Source of the DNA: Heyndrickxia sporothermodurans
GTDB taxonomy: Bacteria > Bacillota > Bacilli > Bacillales > Bacillaceae_C
DNA length: 64,000 nucleotides
Assembly: GCA_018333075.1 (NCBI GenBank)
Contig: BORH01000009.1
Location: forward strand, 1-64,000
Reading direction: 5' to 3'
The notes under the pieces are model-generated. The model did not search any database and was not told where the DNA came from. It saw nothing but the letters and a program-made list of their open reading frames with translations. Position 1 is the first letter of the stretch. Each line of letters starts with the position of its first letter. A program made the translations under genes and the position numbers. Shown piece by piece: positions 25,164 to 34,378 of the stretch.

Positions 25164-25973
25164 TTACTCTTGAGCTGCTTTTAATGGTTTAATATCTGGT
25201 TCTACACCAAACCATTTTTTATAAATATCCGTATAGGTTCCATCATCAAAAATTTCGTTAAGAGCTTTATCGAATTTTGATTTTAATGAACTGCTCTTCG
25301 GAAGCAAAATCCCATAATATTCTGATGAAAAATTAGTCTTATCATCAACTGTTTTTACATTTTTGTCAGGATTCTTTTTTACATATTCATTGGCTACAGC
25401 ATTATCAGTTACTACAGCATCAACATCGCCATTCTCTAATGCCATAAAAGCCATAGCAGAAGTCTCATATTTTAAGATATTTTTATTGTTAGCACCAAAT
25501 AATTTCTCACTAGCCATTTGACCTGTTGTTCCATTTTGGACTCCAATTTTTTTGCCTTTAAGATCCATTGCATTTTTTACAGTTGAATCTTTACCTACAA
25601 CAATCATATTGATTGATTCAAAATAAGGATGAGAAAAGTCATAAGACTTTTTTCTTTTCTCATTAATAGTAATTCCTGCCATACCTACATCAATACTATT
25701 ATCTTGGATTCCGGCCATCATTGTGTCCCATCCAGTATTCTTAATATCTACTTTATAGCCTGCCTTTTTAGCTACAGCATTTAATAAATCCACATCAAAA
25801 CCAGTTACTTTTCCTTTACTCATAAATTCAAACGGAGCAAAAGTAGCCTCTGTTCCTACACTTAATGTTTTTCCTTCAGAACCCGTTACTTTTTCACCCT
25901 TTCCGCAAGCAGAAAGTATAAATATACAGCTGATTAATAATATTAATGATATCTTTATATTAATTTTACTCAT
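25164..25973 (-). CDS. glnH: polar amino-acid ABC transporter substrate-binding lipoprotein, GlnH-like
   Basis: The 269-residue protein has the lipobox FILSAC and the type 3 binding-protein fold: LSVGTEATFAPFEF, GFDVDLLNAVAKKAGYKV, and GWDTMMAGIQDNSIDVGMAGIT. The sequence is close to glutamine/basic amino-acid binding proteins, but the ligand cannot be fixed (glutamine or arginine are both possible). It is the first gene of the operon, and the hairpin after it should favour its excess over the membrane parts. Confidence 0.85.
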   Translation of the reverse strand: MSKINIKISLILLISCIFILSACGKGEKVTGSEGKTLSVGTEATFAPFEFMSKGKVTGFDVDLLNAVAKKAGYKVDIKNTGWDTMMAGIQDNSIDVGMAGITINEKRKKSYDFSHPYFESINMIVVGKDSTVKNAMDLKGKKIGVQNGTTGQMASEKLFGANNKNILKYETSAMAFMALENGDVDAVVTDNAVANEYVKKNPDKNVKTVDDKTNFSSEYYGILLPKSSSLKSKFDKALNEIFDDGTYTDIYKKWFGVEPDIKPLKAAQE

Positions 25974-26225
25974 AAATATTCACCTTTTTCTATTTTTATT
26001 TATCTATTACTAAAGATATTAAACTTAAAACCTATATTTTTCAATAGAAATTTCATTAATTTCTTATAATAATATTCTTCCATTTATCTATTTATGTATA
26101 TAAAATGCATAAATAGTCCTGAATAAATGTCTAGTACAACTAATAATTACTTTGTATCTATTCAATGGATAAATAATAGGATAACTCTAGTCCCACTTCA
26201 TTATTCAAGTTATTTACATAAAAAA
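25974..26225. promoter_or_regulatory. AT-rich leader of the amino-acid ABC operon with a palindrome
   Basis: The interval holds CTATTTATG (26088-26096) and CATAAATAG (26108-26116), a perfect 9-bp dyad with an 11-nt spacer, about 115 nt before the binding-protein start. It looks like an operator; ArgR- or other amino-acid regulators are conceivable but the match to a known consensus is poor. I see no gene or riboswitch here. Confidence 0.3.
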
Positions 26226-26263
26226 CCCCCGTAAATATTAGTTAGTATCTAACATTTACGGGG
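26226..26263 (-). terminator. terminator of the ABC-F/GNAT unit
   Basis: CCCCGTAAAT and ATTTACGGGG enclose an inner GTTAG/CTAAC stem; on the minus strand six T follow. Confidence 0.88.
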
Positions 26264-26286
26264 CAGTTCAATCCCTTTGCTCATTT

Positions 26287-26763
26287 TTACGATGAAATTT
26301 TCAAACAATAGATAGGTTCAGGATGATGCCCCTGTTCTACTTCACCAGTTGGTTTAAAACCAACCTTTTCATAAATTTGCTTTGCTCGTTCATTATTATA
26401 AATAACTGATAAGTAGATTTCCTCACAACGATATTCATTGACCATTTCTTCTACTACTAGCTTTAAAGCAGGGACTCCATAGCCTACTCCTTGATATTGA
26501 TGACCAATCATAATACTAATTAATTCATGACGTTTATTCTCCTCATTATATCCATGTGAGGCAAATCCAATTAATTGTTCATCCTTATAAATGGCTCTTG
26601 GTGTATATCCATAAACCTGACATACACCTAGGAAAAAGGTATTTGACCCAACCCATCTTTCAAATATTTGTATCTTTTTTTCTTGGTCTTCATCCGACTT
26701 TAATTGAATAACATCCCAAAAATTTTTAGGTGTGACATCCTCTAGCCTTAAATTTAACTTCAT
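26287..26763 (-). CDS. GNAT acetyltransferase, BltD/spermidine-acetyltransferase-like
   Basis: The 158-residue protein shows motif A as YQGVGYGVPALKLV and a C-terminal VIYNNERAKQIYEKVGFKP, as in spermine/spermidine acetyltransferases such as BltD. Its gene starts 34 nt after the ABC-F gene and shares its terminator, so both may respond to the same attenuator. In B. subtilis BltD is paired with a drug pump, so a resistance-linked role is plausible but unproven. Confidence 0.8.
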   Translation of the reverse strand: MKLNLRLEDVTPKNFWDVIQLKSDEDQEKKIQIFERWVGSNTFFLGVCQVYGYTPRAIYKDEQLIGFASHGYNEENKRHELISIMIGHQYQGVGYGVPALKLVVEEMVNEYRCEEIYLSVIYNNERAKQIYEKVGFKPTGEVEQGHHPEPIYCLKISS

Positions 26764-26797
26764 TATTTATCTTCCACCCTTTTTTATTTGTTAATGA

Positions 26798-28606
26798 CTA
26801 TTGGTTAAAGTCATTTTCAAGCTTGTAAATTTCTTCTTTTATCTGTTTTAGTCTTCTATAGTAAGCACCCTTTTCATATTCCTCTTCAGGTATATCCTCT
26901 GCTATTAAATTCGTAAGCTGCAGTTCCAGCAAGCTTTTTTTGTTTTTAATGGATTGGCTATTATTAGAAATACGCTCTGCTTCTAACCATTCATTATATG
27001 TTCCTGGATAATCAAAGACCTCACCATCGTTTAATTCAATGACTCGATTAGCCACTTTTTTTAATAAATATGGATCATGAGAAACCATTATTACGGCTCC
27101 AGGATACATAGAAAGAGCTTCCTCCATTCTTTCCCTTGTTTCAATATCTAAATAATTTGTTGGTTCATCAAAAACTAGCAAGTTTGCATGAGAGAAATAC
27201 AATTTAACAAATGCGACCCTACATTTCTCTCCCATACTTAGATCCTTTACTTTTTTTAATACATCTTCTCTGCGGAATAGAAAACAAGCTAAAATAGTTC
27301 TTGCTTCGGTTTGTGTCATATTAGGCAAACTTAATATTTGCTGAAGTATCGTTTCATTTTCATTTAACCCTTCCAGTTCTTGCATGAAATAACCAATTTT
27401 CACTTGTGGGTTTCTTATAATCTTTCCACTAGTTGGATGAAGATTTCCTGTCATTAGTTTGAGTAACGTTGTTTTTCCTGTTCCATTACGCCCAACGACA
27501 GCTACTCTATCCCCTCTTTTAATCATAAGGGAAAGCTGATCAAACAAAATTGGACGATCTCCATAAGAAAATTGTACATTTGATATCGTTATCATCATTC
27601 TGCTAGAAAAGTCTTCTGATTCAATCTGATAATTGATTTTTTGAGAGTTTGCAGGCTTCTCAATTCCGCTGCTTTCTAACCGCTCTAATGCCTTTTCCTT
27701 CGCCTTTAGTCTAGTCATATTTTTATTTGCCTTTTTCTTTGCAAATGGATCACGTTCACTTGCTGCTGCATGAGCCTGATTAAACCATTGCCGATATTGA
27801 TTAATGGCTTCAACTAGCTTCCTTTTTTCACTCTCCTGCTTTTTATATTGCGCTTCCAGCGTTTTTCTCTCTAATTGCTTTTGCTCAAAGTAAAATGAGT
27901 ACCCTCCGTCATATTTCCTTGTTCCTTTAATGGTAAGCTCATAAGTTGTATTTGCTACTCGATCTATAAATTCCCTTTCATGTGAGGTAAATAAAACTGC
28001 TCCCCTATATTGAGAAATCCACTCGACAAGCCAATCAATTGATTCAGTATCCAAATGATTAGTCGGTTCGTCTAATATAAGTAATTTAGGTTGCTTAATC
28101 ATTACTTTTGCAAGCTTTGCCCTTGTCTTTTGTCCCCCACTCAGGTTGTTAATTGGCTGTGACCAAAGATGCTCAGGCAACCCGACTATTGAAAGCTGTC
28201 TTTCAACGGCTGCCTCCCATTCATAACCACTTCCATCCATGTATTGTTGAATGGCTTTCATATATTCATTGCTAAAATCATTTTTTCTTTCTGCATCAAT
28301 TATTTTTCTTTTTAAAGCATACAAATGGGCATTTTCCATTTCAATCCATTCTCTTGTCGTCTCACCGACGACACCAAGAGATTCTTGATCCATCCATCCT
28401 ATTTCATCTTTTTTTAACTTTAAACTCACCCTACCTTTTGAAATAGGGATATTTCCAACAAGACTTTTGATAAAGGTTGTTTTTCCAACCCCGTTATTTC
28501 CAATTAATGCAATTCGATTACCTTCACCTATTTCTAGATAGGCACTCTCAAACAAAGCATGACCTTTTATCTCAACACTTACTTCATCTGCTTTTAATAA
28601 AAACAT
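26798..28606 (-). CDS. ABC-F type ribosomal protection / translation factor protein
   Basis: The 602-residue protein has two ATPase domains and no membrane helices. Domain 1 shows GNNGVGKTTF, LSGGQKTRAKLA and LLILDEPTNHLD; domain 2 GRNGTGKTTL, LSMGEKCRVAFVKL and LLVFDEPTNYLD. A charged linker of about 85 residues between them (YKKQESEKRKLVEAINQYRQ onward) would reach into the ribosome. Such proteins dislodge antibiotics (Vga, Msr, Lsa, VmlR groups) or act in translation. ATG 28606 is chosen because the longer frame to 28726 runs through the leader terminator. The attenuator leader strongly favours a drug-inducible resistance role. Confidence 0.88.
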   Translation of the reverse strand: MFLLKADEVSVEIKGHALFESAYLEIGEGNRIALIGNNGVGKTTFIKSLVGNIPISKGRVSLKLKKDEIGWMDQESLGVVGETTREWIEMENAHLYALKRKIIDAERKNDFSNEYMKAIQQYMDGSGYEWEAAVERQLSIVGLPEHLWSQPINNLSGGQKTRAKLAKVMIKQPKLLILDEPTNHLDTESIDWLVEWISQYRGAVLFTSHEREFIDRVANTTYELTIKGTRKYDGGYSFYFEQKQLERKTLEAQYKKQESEKRKLVEAINQYRQWFNQAHAAASERDPFAKKKANKNMTRLKAKEKALERLESSGIEKPANSQKINYQIESEDFSSRMMITISNVQFSYGDRPILFDQLSLMIKRGDRVAVVGRNGTGKTTLLKLMTGNLHPTSGKIIRNPQVKIGYFMQELEGLNENETILQQILSLPNMTQTEARTILACFLFRREDVLKKVKDLSMGEKCRVAFVKLYFSHANLLVFDEPTNYLDIETRERMEEALSMYPGAVIMVSHDPYLLKKVANRVIELNDGEVFDYPGTYNEWLEAERISNNSQSIKNKKSLLELQLTNLIAEDIPEEEYEKGAYYRRLKQIKEEIYKLENDFNQ

Positions 28607-28633
28607 AAATAGCCACCACCATTCATTAGTATC

Positions 28634-28842
28634 CAAAAAAACACAGGCAGCTGCCTGTGTTCTAAGAATTTGTGATGGCAGAAAAATTAAAGAACTCAAA
28701 TAAGCGATCGTTCTCCTGTCTTCCAAACGTTCAATTTTGAAATGTGTACCTAAAAATAGACATACTTATCCCATCACTCTGACCACAGGCAGAGCCACTT
28801 TTTCGTATCAAATTAGTTGCGAAAAAAGTGTAAGGAAATCAT
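28634..28842 (-). promoter_or_regulatory. ribosome-mediated attenuator leader of the ABC-F gene
   Basis: In order on the minus strand: a 9-codon leader ORF (28842-28813), whose CACTTTTTTCG region can pair with CGAAAAAGTG just after it; an antiterminator arm CTGCCTGTG (28784-28792); and a terminator whose 11-nt arms (28640-28661) are perfectly complementary and are followed by T. The antiterminator arm is exactly complementary to CACAGGCAG in the terminator 5' arm. Stalling on the leader peptide would free that arm and allow read-through. Confidence 0.8.
28813..28842 (-). CDS. putative leader peptide MISLHFFRN
   Basis: Nine codons end in TAA within the attenuator leader, after an AAGGAGGT site. 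That SD is 16 nt from the ATG, which is long, so the true initiation codon may differ. The coding region itself forms one arm of the first leader hairpin, as in erm, cat and ABC-F leaders. Confidence 0.5.
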   Translation of the reverse strand: MISLHFFRN

Positions 28843-28882
28843 AATGTCTAAAATAGATACCTCCTTCATATTAGTTATCTTT

Positions 28883-28911
28883 AATATACTCAATTTTGCA
28901 GAAAATTACAA
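28883..28911 (-). promoter_or_regulatory. promoter of the ABC-F gene
   Basis: On the minus strand TTGTAA (28906-28911) and TATATT (28883-28888) are exactly 17 nt apart, upstream of the leader ORF. Confidence 0.65.
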
Positions 28912-28930
28912 CAGTTGATCAAAAAAAATG

Positions 28931-28963
28931 AAAAAGAGGCTTATCTAATGAAAGCCCCTTTTT
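28931..28963 (-). terminator. terminator of the amino-acid permease gene
   Basis: On the minus strand AAAAAGGGGCTT pairs with AAGCCTCTTTTT (one mismatch) and T-rich sequence follows. Confidence 0.75.
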
Positions 28964-28965
28964 GC

Positions 28966-30402
28966 TTATTCCGTGCTTAATTTTTCCTTATCCTTTTTTG
29001 TATCATACTTTATTACATTTCCATTCTTCATAATGATTGGATACAATATTAAGCCGATTACAAATAAACCAATTCCTAGGAAGAATGTTTTTAAATCTGC
29101 TGTCCCTGTTTTAATTACCCAAATAGAATATATAAGTGCTAGTACAGTAACTATTCCGTCCTTTATTCTTGAGCCTTTAATAACATCATAGGTCTCACCA
29201 GTAATAACGAGCTTCAATTGATAAATAGCTGAAACAAGATATGGAATCAAATACGCTAGTGTAGCAACAATAATGGCAAAATTATAGGCTTGTGTCACTG
29301 TTCCTGAAATAGTAGAAAATAAGAAAATTTGTGTCATTACATTTGTTAAAGTTAAAGAGTTCCTCGGACTTCCAGTTTTATTTATTTTGGCAAAGAACGA
29401 AGGAAATAATCCGACCTTTGCTGCTTGATACGGTACTTCTGAACTAACAACAATCCATCCGACTGTCGAACCAAATAATGAAATTAAGGCTAAAATTGCC
29501 ATAATGTATGTTCCCTTATTACCAACTACTGCTCCAAGTGCATCTACCAATGGCTTTTGAGACTCTCTTAGCACATCTTGGGACAATGCTCCCATCGTTA
29601 ATAACGTAATCCCAATATAAATAACTAATGAAATGATTAGTCCAAGAATAGTCGCTTTTTTTACATCCCTTTGTGACTTAGCCCGGTTGGAGAGCATAAC
29701 AGCTGACTCTATCCCAATAAAAGCCCAAAGTGTGGCTATTGCTGCAGAGTTAACTTGTCCTCCTAAGGAAATAGCTTTGCCACCTTCATTGATAAATTGT
29801 TTAGCATCTCCAAGATTTGCACGATCAAAAACAAACAGCGTTAATACTATAAATAAAGCAAAGCCAATTACCTTTGTAACAGTTGCCAATAAATTCATTT
29901 TCCCTGCACTGTTAAAGCTTTTGGAAAGAATTGATTGAATCCCCCACAATATCACAGAACAAACGGCAAAAGTGATTGCTTTACCATACTCTAATTGAAA
30001 ACTCCCGATAGAAAGTAGTACTTTTGAGCTTTGCATAATGGGAAAAAATGTTGTTAAATATCCAGCAAATGAAATAATAACAGAGGCTGTCGCCGCCCAG
30101 TTTGCGGCCCAGTATCCCCATGCCATACTATACCCTGCAACCTTCCCTGCCTTTTTGGAAGTAAATAAACTTTGTGCATAACTTTGTGGACCCGCCTTTA
30201 AGTTTGGCTTTCGAATAGCTAAATTTCCAAAGACAAGAGCAATCATAAATACACCTAATCCAGTTGCTATCCAAGCCAATGTTGAACCTAATGGACTGGA
30301 TACCTGTGCTAAATTTGATGGAAGCATAAAGATGCCTCCACCTACCATATTCCCGACCACAAAGGTTGTTAAAATCCAAAGTCCCCATTTATTGTTATTC
30401 AT
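28966..30402 (-). CDS. APC-family basic amino-acid antiporter/permease, ArcD/YvsH-like
   Basis: The 478-residue protein has about twelve helices and the APC signature GNMVGGGIFMLPSNLA in helix 1. AWGYWAANWAATASV and TLWAFIGIESAVMLSNRAKSQRDVKKAT place it among the basic amino acid/polyamine antiporters (arginine:ornithine or lysine exchange). The precise substrate is unknown. It is a single gene; the next minus-strand gene downstream (the ABC-F gene) has its own promoter. Confidence 0.85.
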   Translation of the reverse strand: MNNNKWGLWILTTFVVGNMVGGGIFMLPSNLAQVSSPLGSTLAWIATGLGVFMIALVFGNLAIRKPNLKAGPQSYAQSLFTSKKAGKVAGYSMAWGYWAANWAATASVIISFAGYLTTFFPIMQSSKVLLSIGSFQLEYGKAITFAVCSVILWGIQSILSKSFNSAGKMNLLATVTKVIGFALFIVLTLFVFDRANLGDAKQFINEGGKAISLGGQVNSAAIATLWAFIGIESAVMLSNRAKSQRDVKKATILGLIISLVIYIGITLLTMGALSQDVLRESQKPLVDALGAVVGNKGTYIMAILALISLFGSTVGWIVVSSEVPYQAAKVGLFPSFFAKINKTGSPRNSLTLTNVMTQIFLFSTISGTVTQAYNFAIIVATLAYLIPYLVSAIYQLKLVITGETYDVIKGSRIKDGIVTVLALIYSIWVIKTGTADLKTFFLGIGLFVIGLILYPIIMKNGNVIKYDTKKDKEKLSTE

Positions 30403-30599
30403 GCTGTCTCACCTTTCTACCTGGATAATCGTAATCTATTAATATGTTATTAGTATATACACATCCTTCATTTTAGTAAAGTGGTAAATAGATGAAGTGT
30501 TAGTATATTAAAATATACTTTACGATTTACCAGATGCTAACCTTTAAAAATATCCGTATACTAATAGTTAATTGGTTATTTTATGAAGGGATGAATCAT

Positions 30600-31424
30600 A
30601 TGAAGGATATCGAAGTTTACGTTTTTGACCTTGACGGCACACTGTATGAGGATACTCATCATTTTGATTATTATGCAAAAAGGCTTTGTGAGAAGCTAGA
30701 TTTTTCAAATAGAAAGCTTTTTGAAAAAGATTATAAGGCTGTATTAAATGGAATGCATTCATTAAAAATAGGATCTGTTTTTGATGTTAAAAGGGACCTC
30801 ATTTTAAGGCAAAAAAATGGACAGGTAACACAAGCATTTACATGGGAAGGTGAATCCTGTTTACAAGAAGACATAGGCCATATTTATAAAGAAGCACTGC
30901 AATTTGATTTTCACTCCATGTTAAATATTGGAGATTTATGGTGGGTGCCAGCAGCTATCGCAAGGCATTATGGGATTGATAACCAGGCGGCAGAATCCTC
31001 CTTTCTCGAAACACGAGAATACATGATGTCTCCGGAATTTGTTATGAAGGAAGTTCGTGGGTTTAAAAAAATGCTTCAACAGTTAGCAAAAGATAAAAAG
31101 CTTATACTTCTTACCAACTCACCAGAAAAAGATAGTAATGTTATTCTGACTAAGCTCGGATTCGAGGAGTATTTCGATACAAAAATATTTGATGGCAGAA
31201 AACCAATTCAAACCAAAGAGCATTTAAAAAGAATAAAGGAAAAGTACCAAATTGACTTTCATCAAATGGTAAGTGTCGGTGATAACGCTATTAACGAAAT
31301 TACTCCTGCAAAACAATTGGGATGTAAAACGGTTCTAATCGATCCATATAGCATTAGTAACCCCTCCGATGCGGATGTCATTATTTCTAATTTAGATGAG
31401 CTCGTACAAGTATTAAAAAAGTAA
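30600..31424 (+). CDS. HAD-superfamily hydrolase (phosphatase-like)
   Basis: The 274-residue protein shows the HAD motifs: YVFDLDGTLYED (nucleophile Asp), LILLTNS (motif II), a conserved Lys region and SVGDNAINEITPAKQLG (motif IV acid pair). A helical cap of about 130 residues lies between motifs I and II, as in pyrimidine-nucleotidase-like HADs. The substrate is unknown. ATG 30600 is chosen because AAGGG directly abuts the upstream ATG 30591 and no SD supports 30534. Confidence 0.82.
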   Translation: MKDIEVYVFDLDGTLYEDTHHFDYYAKRLCEKLDFSNRKLFEKDYKAVLNGMHSLKIGSVFDVKRDLILRQKNGQVTQAFTWEGESCLQEDIGHIYKEALQFDFHSMLNIGDLWWVPAAIARHYGIDNQAAESSFLETREYMMSPEFVMKEVRGFKKMLQQLAKDKKLILLTNSPEKDSNVILTKLGFEEYFDTKIFDGRKPIQTKEHLKRIKEKYQIDFHQMVSVGDNAINEITPAKQLGCKTVLIDPYSISNPSDADVIISNLDELVQVLKK

Positions 31425-31439
31425 AAGCTTAATAGAAGT

Positions 31440-31485
31440 GGCGCTGTCTGTTAAGTGTCCAACCCTTTGCTTTTCAAACAGCGCC
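31440..31485. repeat. dispersed 46-nt hairpin repeat, copy C
   Basis: GGCGCTGT and ACAGCGCC form a perfect outer stem; the inside keeps TTAAGTGTCC and CCCTTTGCTTTT of copies A and B although its inner stem has decayed. It lies between two convergent genes (HAD hydrolase and chemoreceptor). The outer arms differ from copy B in both strands, so pairing is kept by paired changes. Confidence 0.7.
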
Positions 31486-31505
31486 AACCTTTCTTACTAC
31501 TGCAC

Positions 31506-33161
31506 TTATAGTTTAAATTGGTTCATTGCTTTTTCTAGTTCTTGTGCTAAATGATGTAAAGCATGCGTCTCACTTGAGACCTCATCCATTGAAGCTTGTT
31601 GTTCTTCTCCAGCTGCTGATATATGTTGCATTGTACCTGCAAATTGCTGTGAAATAGCTAAAATGTCATTCATCTGATCAACTAATTTTTTTGTTTGCAT
31701 CGTCACCCCATGTACTAATGAGGAGACGTCTTTTGATTCATTTGCAACGATCTCTACCGCATTATTTATGTCACAAAAAGCGGACTCTGTTTGATGAACC
31801 ATATTCATTCCATCCTTTAGAACTTCGAGCCCCTGCGATACTGACATTACAACTTCTTCCGTTTCAATTCTTATTCCATCGGTTATTTCTTTTATTTGCT
31901 GAACTGCTCGCCCTGATTGATCTGAAAGTTTTTTTACCTCTTGTGCGACAATCGCAAAACCTTTCCCATGTTCACCTGCCCTTGCCGCCTCAATCGTTGC
32001 ATTTAATGACAACAAATTAGTTAAGCTTGCTATGTCATTTATTAAATTGAGAATATGATCAATCTGCTTTGATTTTTCCTGTAAAGATTTAATCATTTCT
32101 GCTGTTTTTCCCACCGATACTTGCACTAAATTTATTTGATTTACCGTTTGATTCACTAATTGAGTTCCAGCTTTTGCTTTTTCCATAGCCATCCCTGCAG
32201 AGTTCCCTACATTATTTATAGAACTGGAGGCTTGAATCATATTATTTGATATCTTAGATACATGCTTTAAAGAAAGCATAGATGAATCCACCTGACTATT
32301 TGCCCCTCCTGCCACTTCCTCAAGGGCGGCCGCAATTTGCTCAGATGCTAACTTAGAATTAGACGAGATTACTCGGAGTCGATTGGATGAATGAGTAACC
32401 TGGTTAGCACTTTCTTCCAAATGAATCATTAATGAATGAAGTCGCTCTACCATTTGATTAAATCCAATAGATAATGAAAACATTTCTTTACTTGAATGAC
32501 CGACATTTATTCTTGTTTCCAGATTTCCTTCCGATACTTTTTCCATTAAATTTTTTAATAACAAAATGGGTTTCGTCACTTTATGAATCGTAAACAAACC
32601 AACTATGCTCGATAGTAGGATGGTAATAGAAGTAATCCCAACCAATAGATTTCTGTAGATATAAACAGGCTTTAAATATTCCCGATCAGTTAATGCAATG
32701 ACATAAATAGAACCATCTAATTCTACTTGCTGAGAAAAAGCTAATGTCAATCCATTATCGTGAATGACGCCCTGACGTTTTTGATAGATTTCGTTAATAA
32801 TAGACTTTGAAAGCTTTGGAATGGTGCTGTTAAATTCTTCAAAGGGTTGTATGTCCTTTTCCTTTGTTAATTTAAATTGCTTTGGTGTCAGGCCTGTAGA
32901 TTGAAATGTATTTTTATTTTGGGTTAAGGCATAGGAAAGCTTTTTATTAAATTCTTGTTTTGGAACAGTAGCCTTTAACATCGTTATTTTTTCCTTTATG
33001 ACTTCTGTTGCTGATCGCATTTGCAGCTCGACTGATTGAATAGTCACTTTCTTATTTTTTTCATAGCTTACATACGCAATAACAAGTGATGATAATATTA
33101 TGACGATAATGATTGGCATGATCAGCATAGACCTTAAGGAGATTTTATGTAGAAATGGCAT
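31506..33161 (-). CDS. methyl-accepting chemotaxis protein
   Basis: The 551-residue receptor has a membrane helix at about residues 12-32, an extracytoplasmic sensor of about 135 residues, a second helix near 170-192, a HAMP domain (ITKPILLLKNLMEKVSEGNLETRI) and a long signalling coiled coil. Its tip contains LNATIEAARAGEHGKGFAIVA, the CheA/CheW contact. The ligand is unknown. No flagellar or che genes are in the window, so it is a stand-alone receptor gene. Confidence 0.92.
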   Translation of the reverse strand: MPFLHKISLRSMLIMPIIIVIILSSLVIAYVSYEKNKKVTIQSVELQMRSATEVIKEKITMLKATVPKQEFNKKLSYALTQNKNTFQSTGLTPKQFKLTKEKDIQPFEEFNSTIPKLSKSIINEIYQKRQGVIHDNGLTLAFSQQVELDGSIYVIALTDREYLKPVYIYRNLLVGITSITILLSSIVGLFTIHKVTKPILLLKNLMEKVSEGNLETRINVGHSSKEMFSLSIGFNQMVERLHSLMIHLEESANQVTHSSNRLRVISSNSKLASEQIAAALEEVAGGANSQVDSSMLSLKHVSKISNNMIQASSSINNVGNSAGMAMEKAKAGTQLVNQTVNQINLVQVSVGKTAEMIKSLQEKSKQIDHILNLINDIASLTNLLSLNATIEAARAGEHGKGFAIVAQEVKKLSDQSGRAVQQIKEITDGIRIETEEVVMSVSQGLEVLKDGMNMVHQTESAFCDINNAVEIVANESKDVSSLVHGVTMQTKKLVDQMNDILAISQQFAGTMQHISAAGEEQQASMDEVSSETHALHHLAQELEKAMNQFKL

Positions 33162-33312
33162 GGATTCTTTTCCCTCTTTTTCTAAGACTTTTCTACTATT
33201 TAATCCTACGATTATTAAGGAATTGTATAGTTATCGTTAAGATTTGATCAAGATGCTAGAAAATCCCATGCCAAAGGTACTATTTATTTTTTCTACAGCT
33301 TACCATGATAAA

Positions 33313-34209
33313 TTAAGACATCAAACTTTTATGTATCCAAATAGCCGCCTGCGACCCTTCTCCCATTGCGATGGTTACTTGTTCAGAGTGTGCAGCAACA
33401 TCGCCTGCAGCCCATACATACTTAATATTTGTCATTTTCGTTCTAGAATCCGTTAAAATATGTCTATTTTCATGAAGCTCCACCCCTAAGTGAGATGCAA
33501 GCTCAGATCGAATTTCGTTTCCTCCAAATGCAATAAAGGCATGGTTTCCTTCCAGCTTTGTTCCATTTTGTAAAATGACTCCTTTAAATTGTGATTCCTT
33601 TGCGAGTACTTTATTAATCACTTCATGATAATAGGGAATGTTTTTAGTTAATAATTGACTTTGGATTGTCTCATCAATTTCCTGTTTCTCATGGTTGATA
33701 TAAATAATTTCTTCGGTCCAATAAGTTAATGTTAATGCCATATTCGCTCCTGCATTTCCTGAACCTATCACAATGGTTCGCTTCTTTTTTACTTCATATC
33801 CATCACAGTCAGGGCAAACATATACACTAATACCTAAACATGGATATAGTTCAGGAAAGTTAGGGAGGCGATCCATAATTCCAGTTGCCAATAACAATCG
33901 CTTTCCTGAAAACTTCTTCCCATCCTTTGTCGTACAAATAAATTCACAATCTTTTTCTACTATTCCAACTACTGTGCTGTTTAAAAACTCTACTCCCAAA
34001 TCCTCAGCCTGACTTCTTCCTGTCGTTCGAAGATAGTCTCCACTTACCCCATTCGCCCATCCTAAAATGTTATGATAAGCTCTACATAAACTCGATCTTC
34101 CGTTATTGGAATCAATAACAAGGACTCGGTGCCCATACCTTCCTAATTGAATGGCCGCCTGTAATCCAGCTATACCCCCACCTACAATCACACATTCGTA
34201 AATCACCAT
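33313..34209 (-). CDS. NAD(P)/FAD-dependent oxidoreductase, thioredoxin-reductase-like
   Basis: The 298-residue protein has an FAD site VIVGGGIAGLQAA, an NAD(P) site VIGSGNAGANMA and the terminal FAD segment WAAGDVA. A CPDC pair (Cys132 and Cys135) sits where thioredoxin reductase has CATC, so a redox-active disulfide is likely. Its partner could be a thioredoxin-like protein, but it is not the canonical TrxB by sequence. It is a single gene. Confidence 0.88.
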   Translation of the reverse strand: MVIYECVIVGGGIAGLQAAIQLGRYGHRVLVIDSNNGRSSLCRAYHNILGWANGVSGDYLRTTGRSQAEDLGVEFLNSTVVGIVEKDCEFICTTKDGKKFSGKRLLLATGIMDRLPNFPELYPCLGISVYVCPDCDGYEVKKKRTIVIGSGNAGANMALTLTYWTEEIIYINHEKQEIDETIQSQLLTKNIPYYHEVINKVLAKESQFKGVILQNGTKLEGNHAFIAFGGNEIRSELASHLGVELHENRHILTDSRTKMTNIKYVWAAGDVAAHSEQVTIAMGEGSQAAIWIHKSLMS

Positions 34210-34314
34210 GACTCACTCCATCTATTATTTGTATCATCGTAGTTTATCCTTATTTTAATGAACTATACTTTTTGTTGATTATCTATCGAAGATGAAAGAG
34301 ATTCCTTTAGATTT

Positions 34315-34344
34315 TTGTTTAAAAAACATTGATTATGATATAAT
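34315..34344 (+). promoter_or_regulatory. promoter of the 34379 gene
   Basis: TTGTTT (34315) and TATAAT (34339) are 18 nt apart, about 35 nt before the start codon. Confidence 0.6.
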
Positions 34345-34378
34345 GAGGCAATTAAAATCTATTTAATTCGGAGGCTTT

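Noticed and set aside
28607-28726. Longer N-terminus for the ABC-F protein (40 extra residues from ATG 28726)
   Set aside because: That stretch is the attenuator leader and runs through a perfect terminator; a normal ABC-F start with an SD-like GGTGGTGG lies at 28606.
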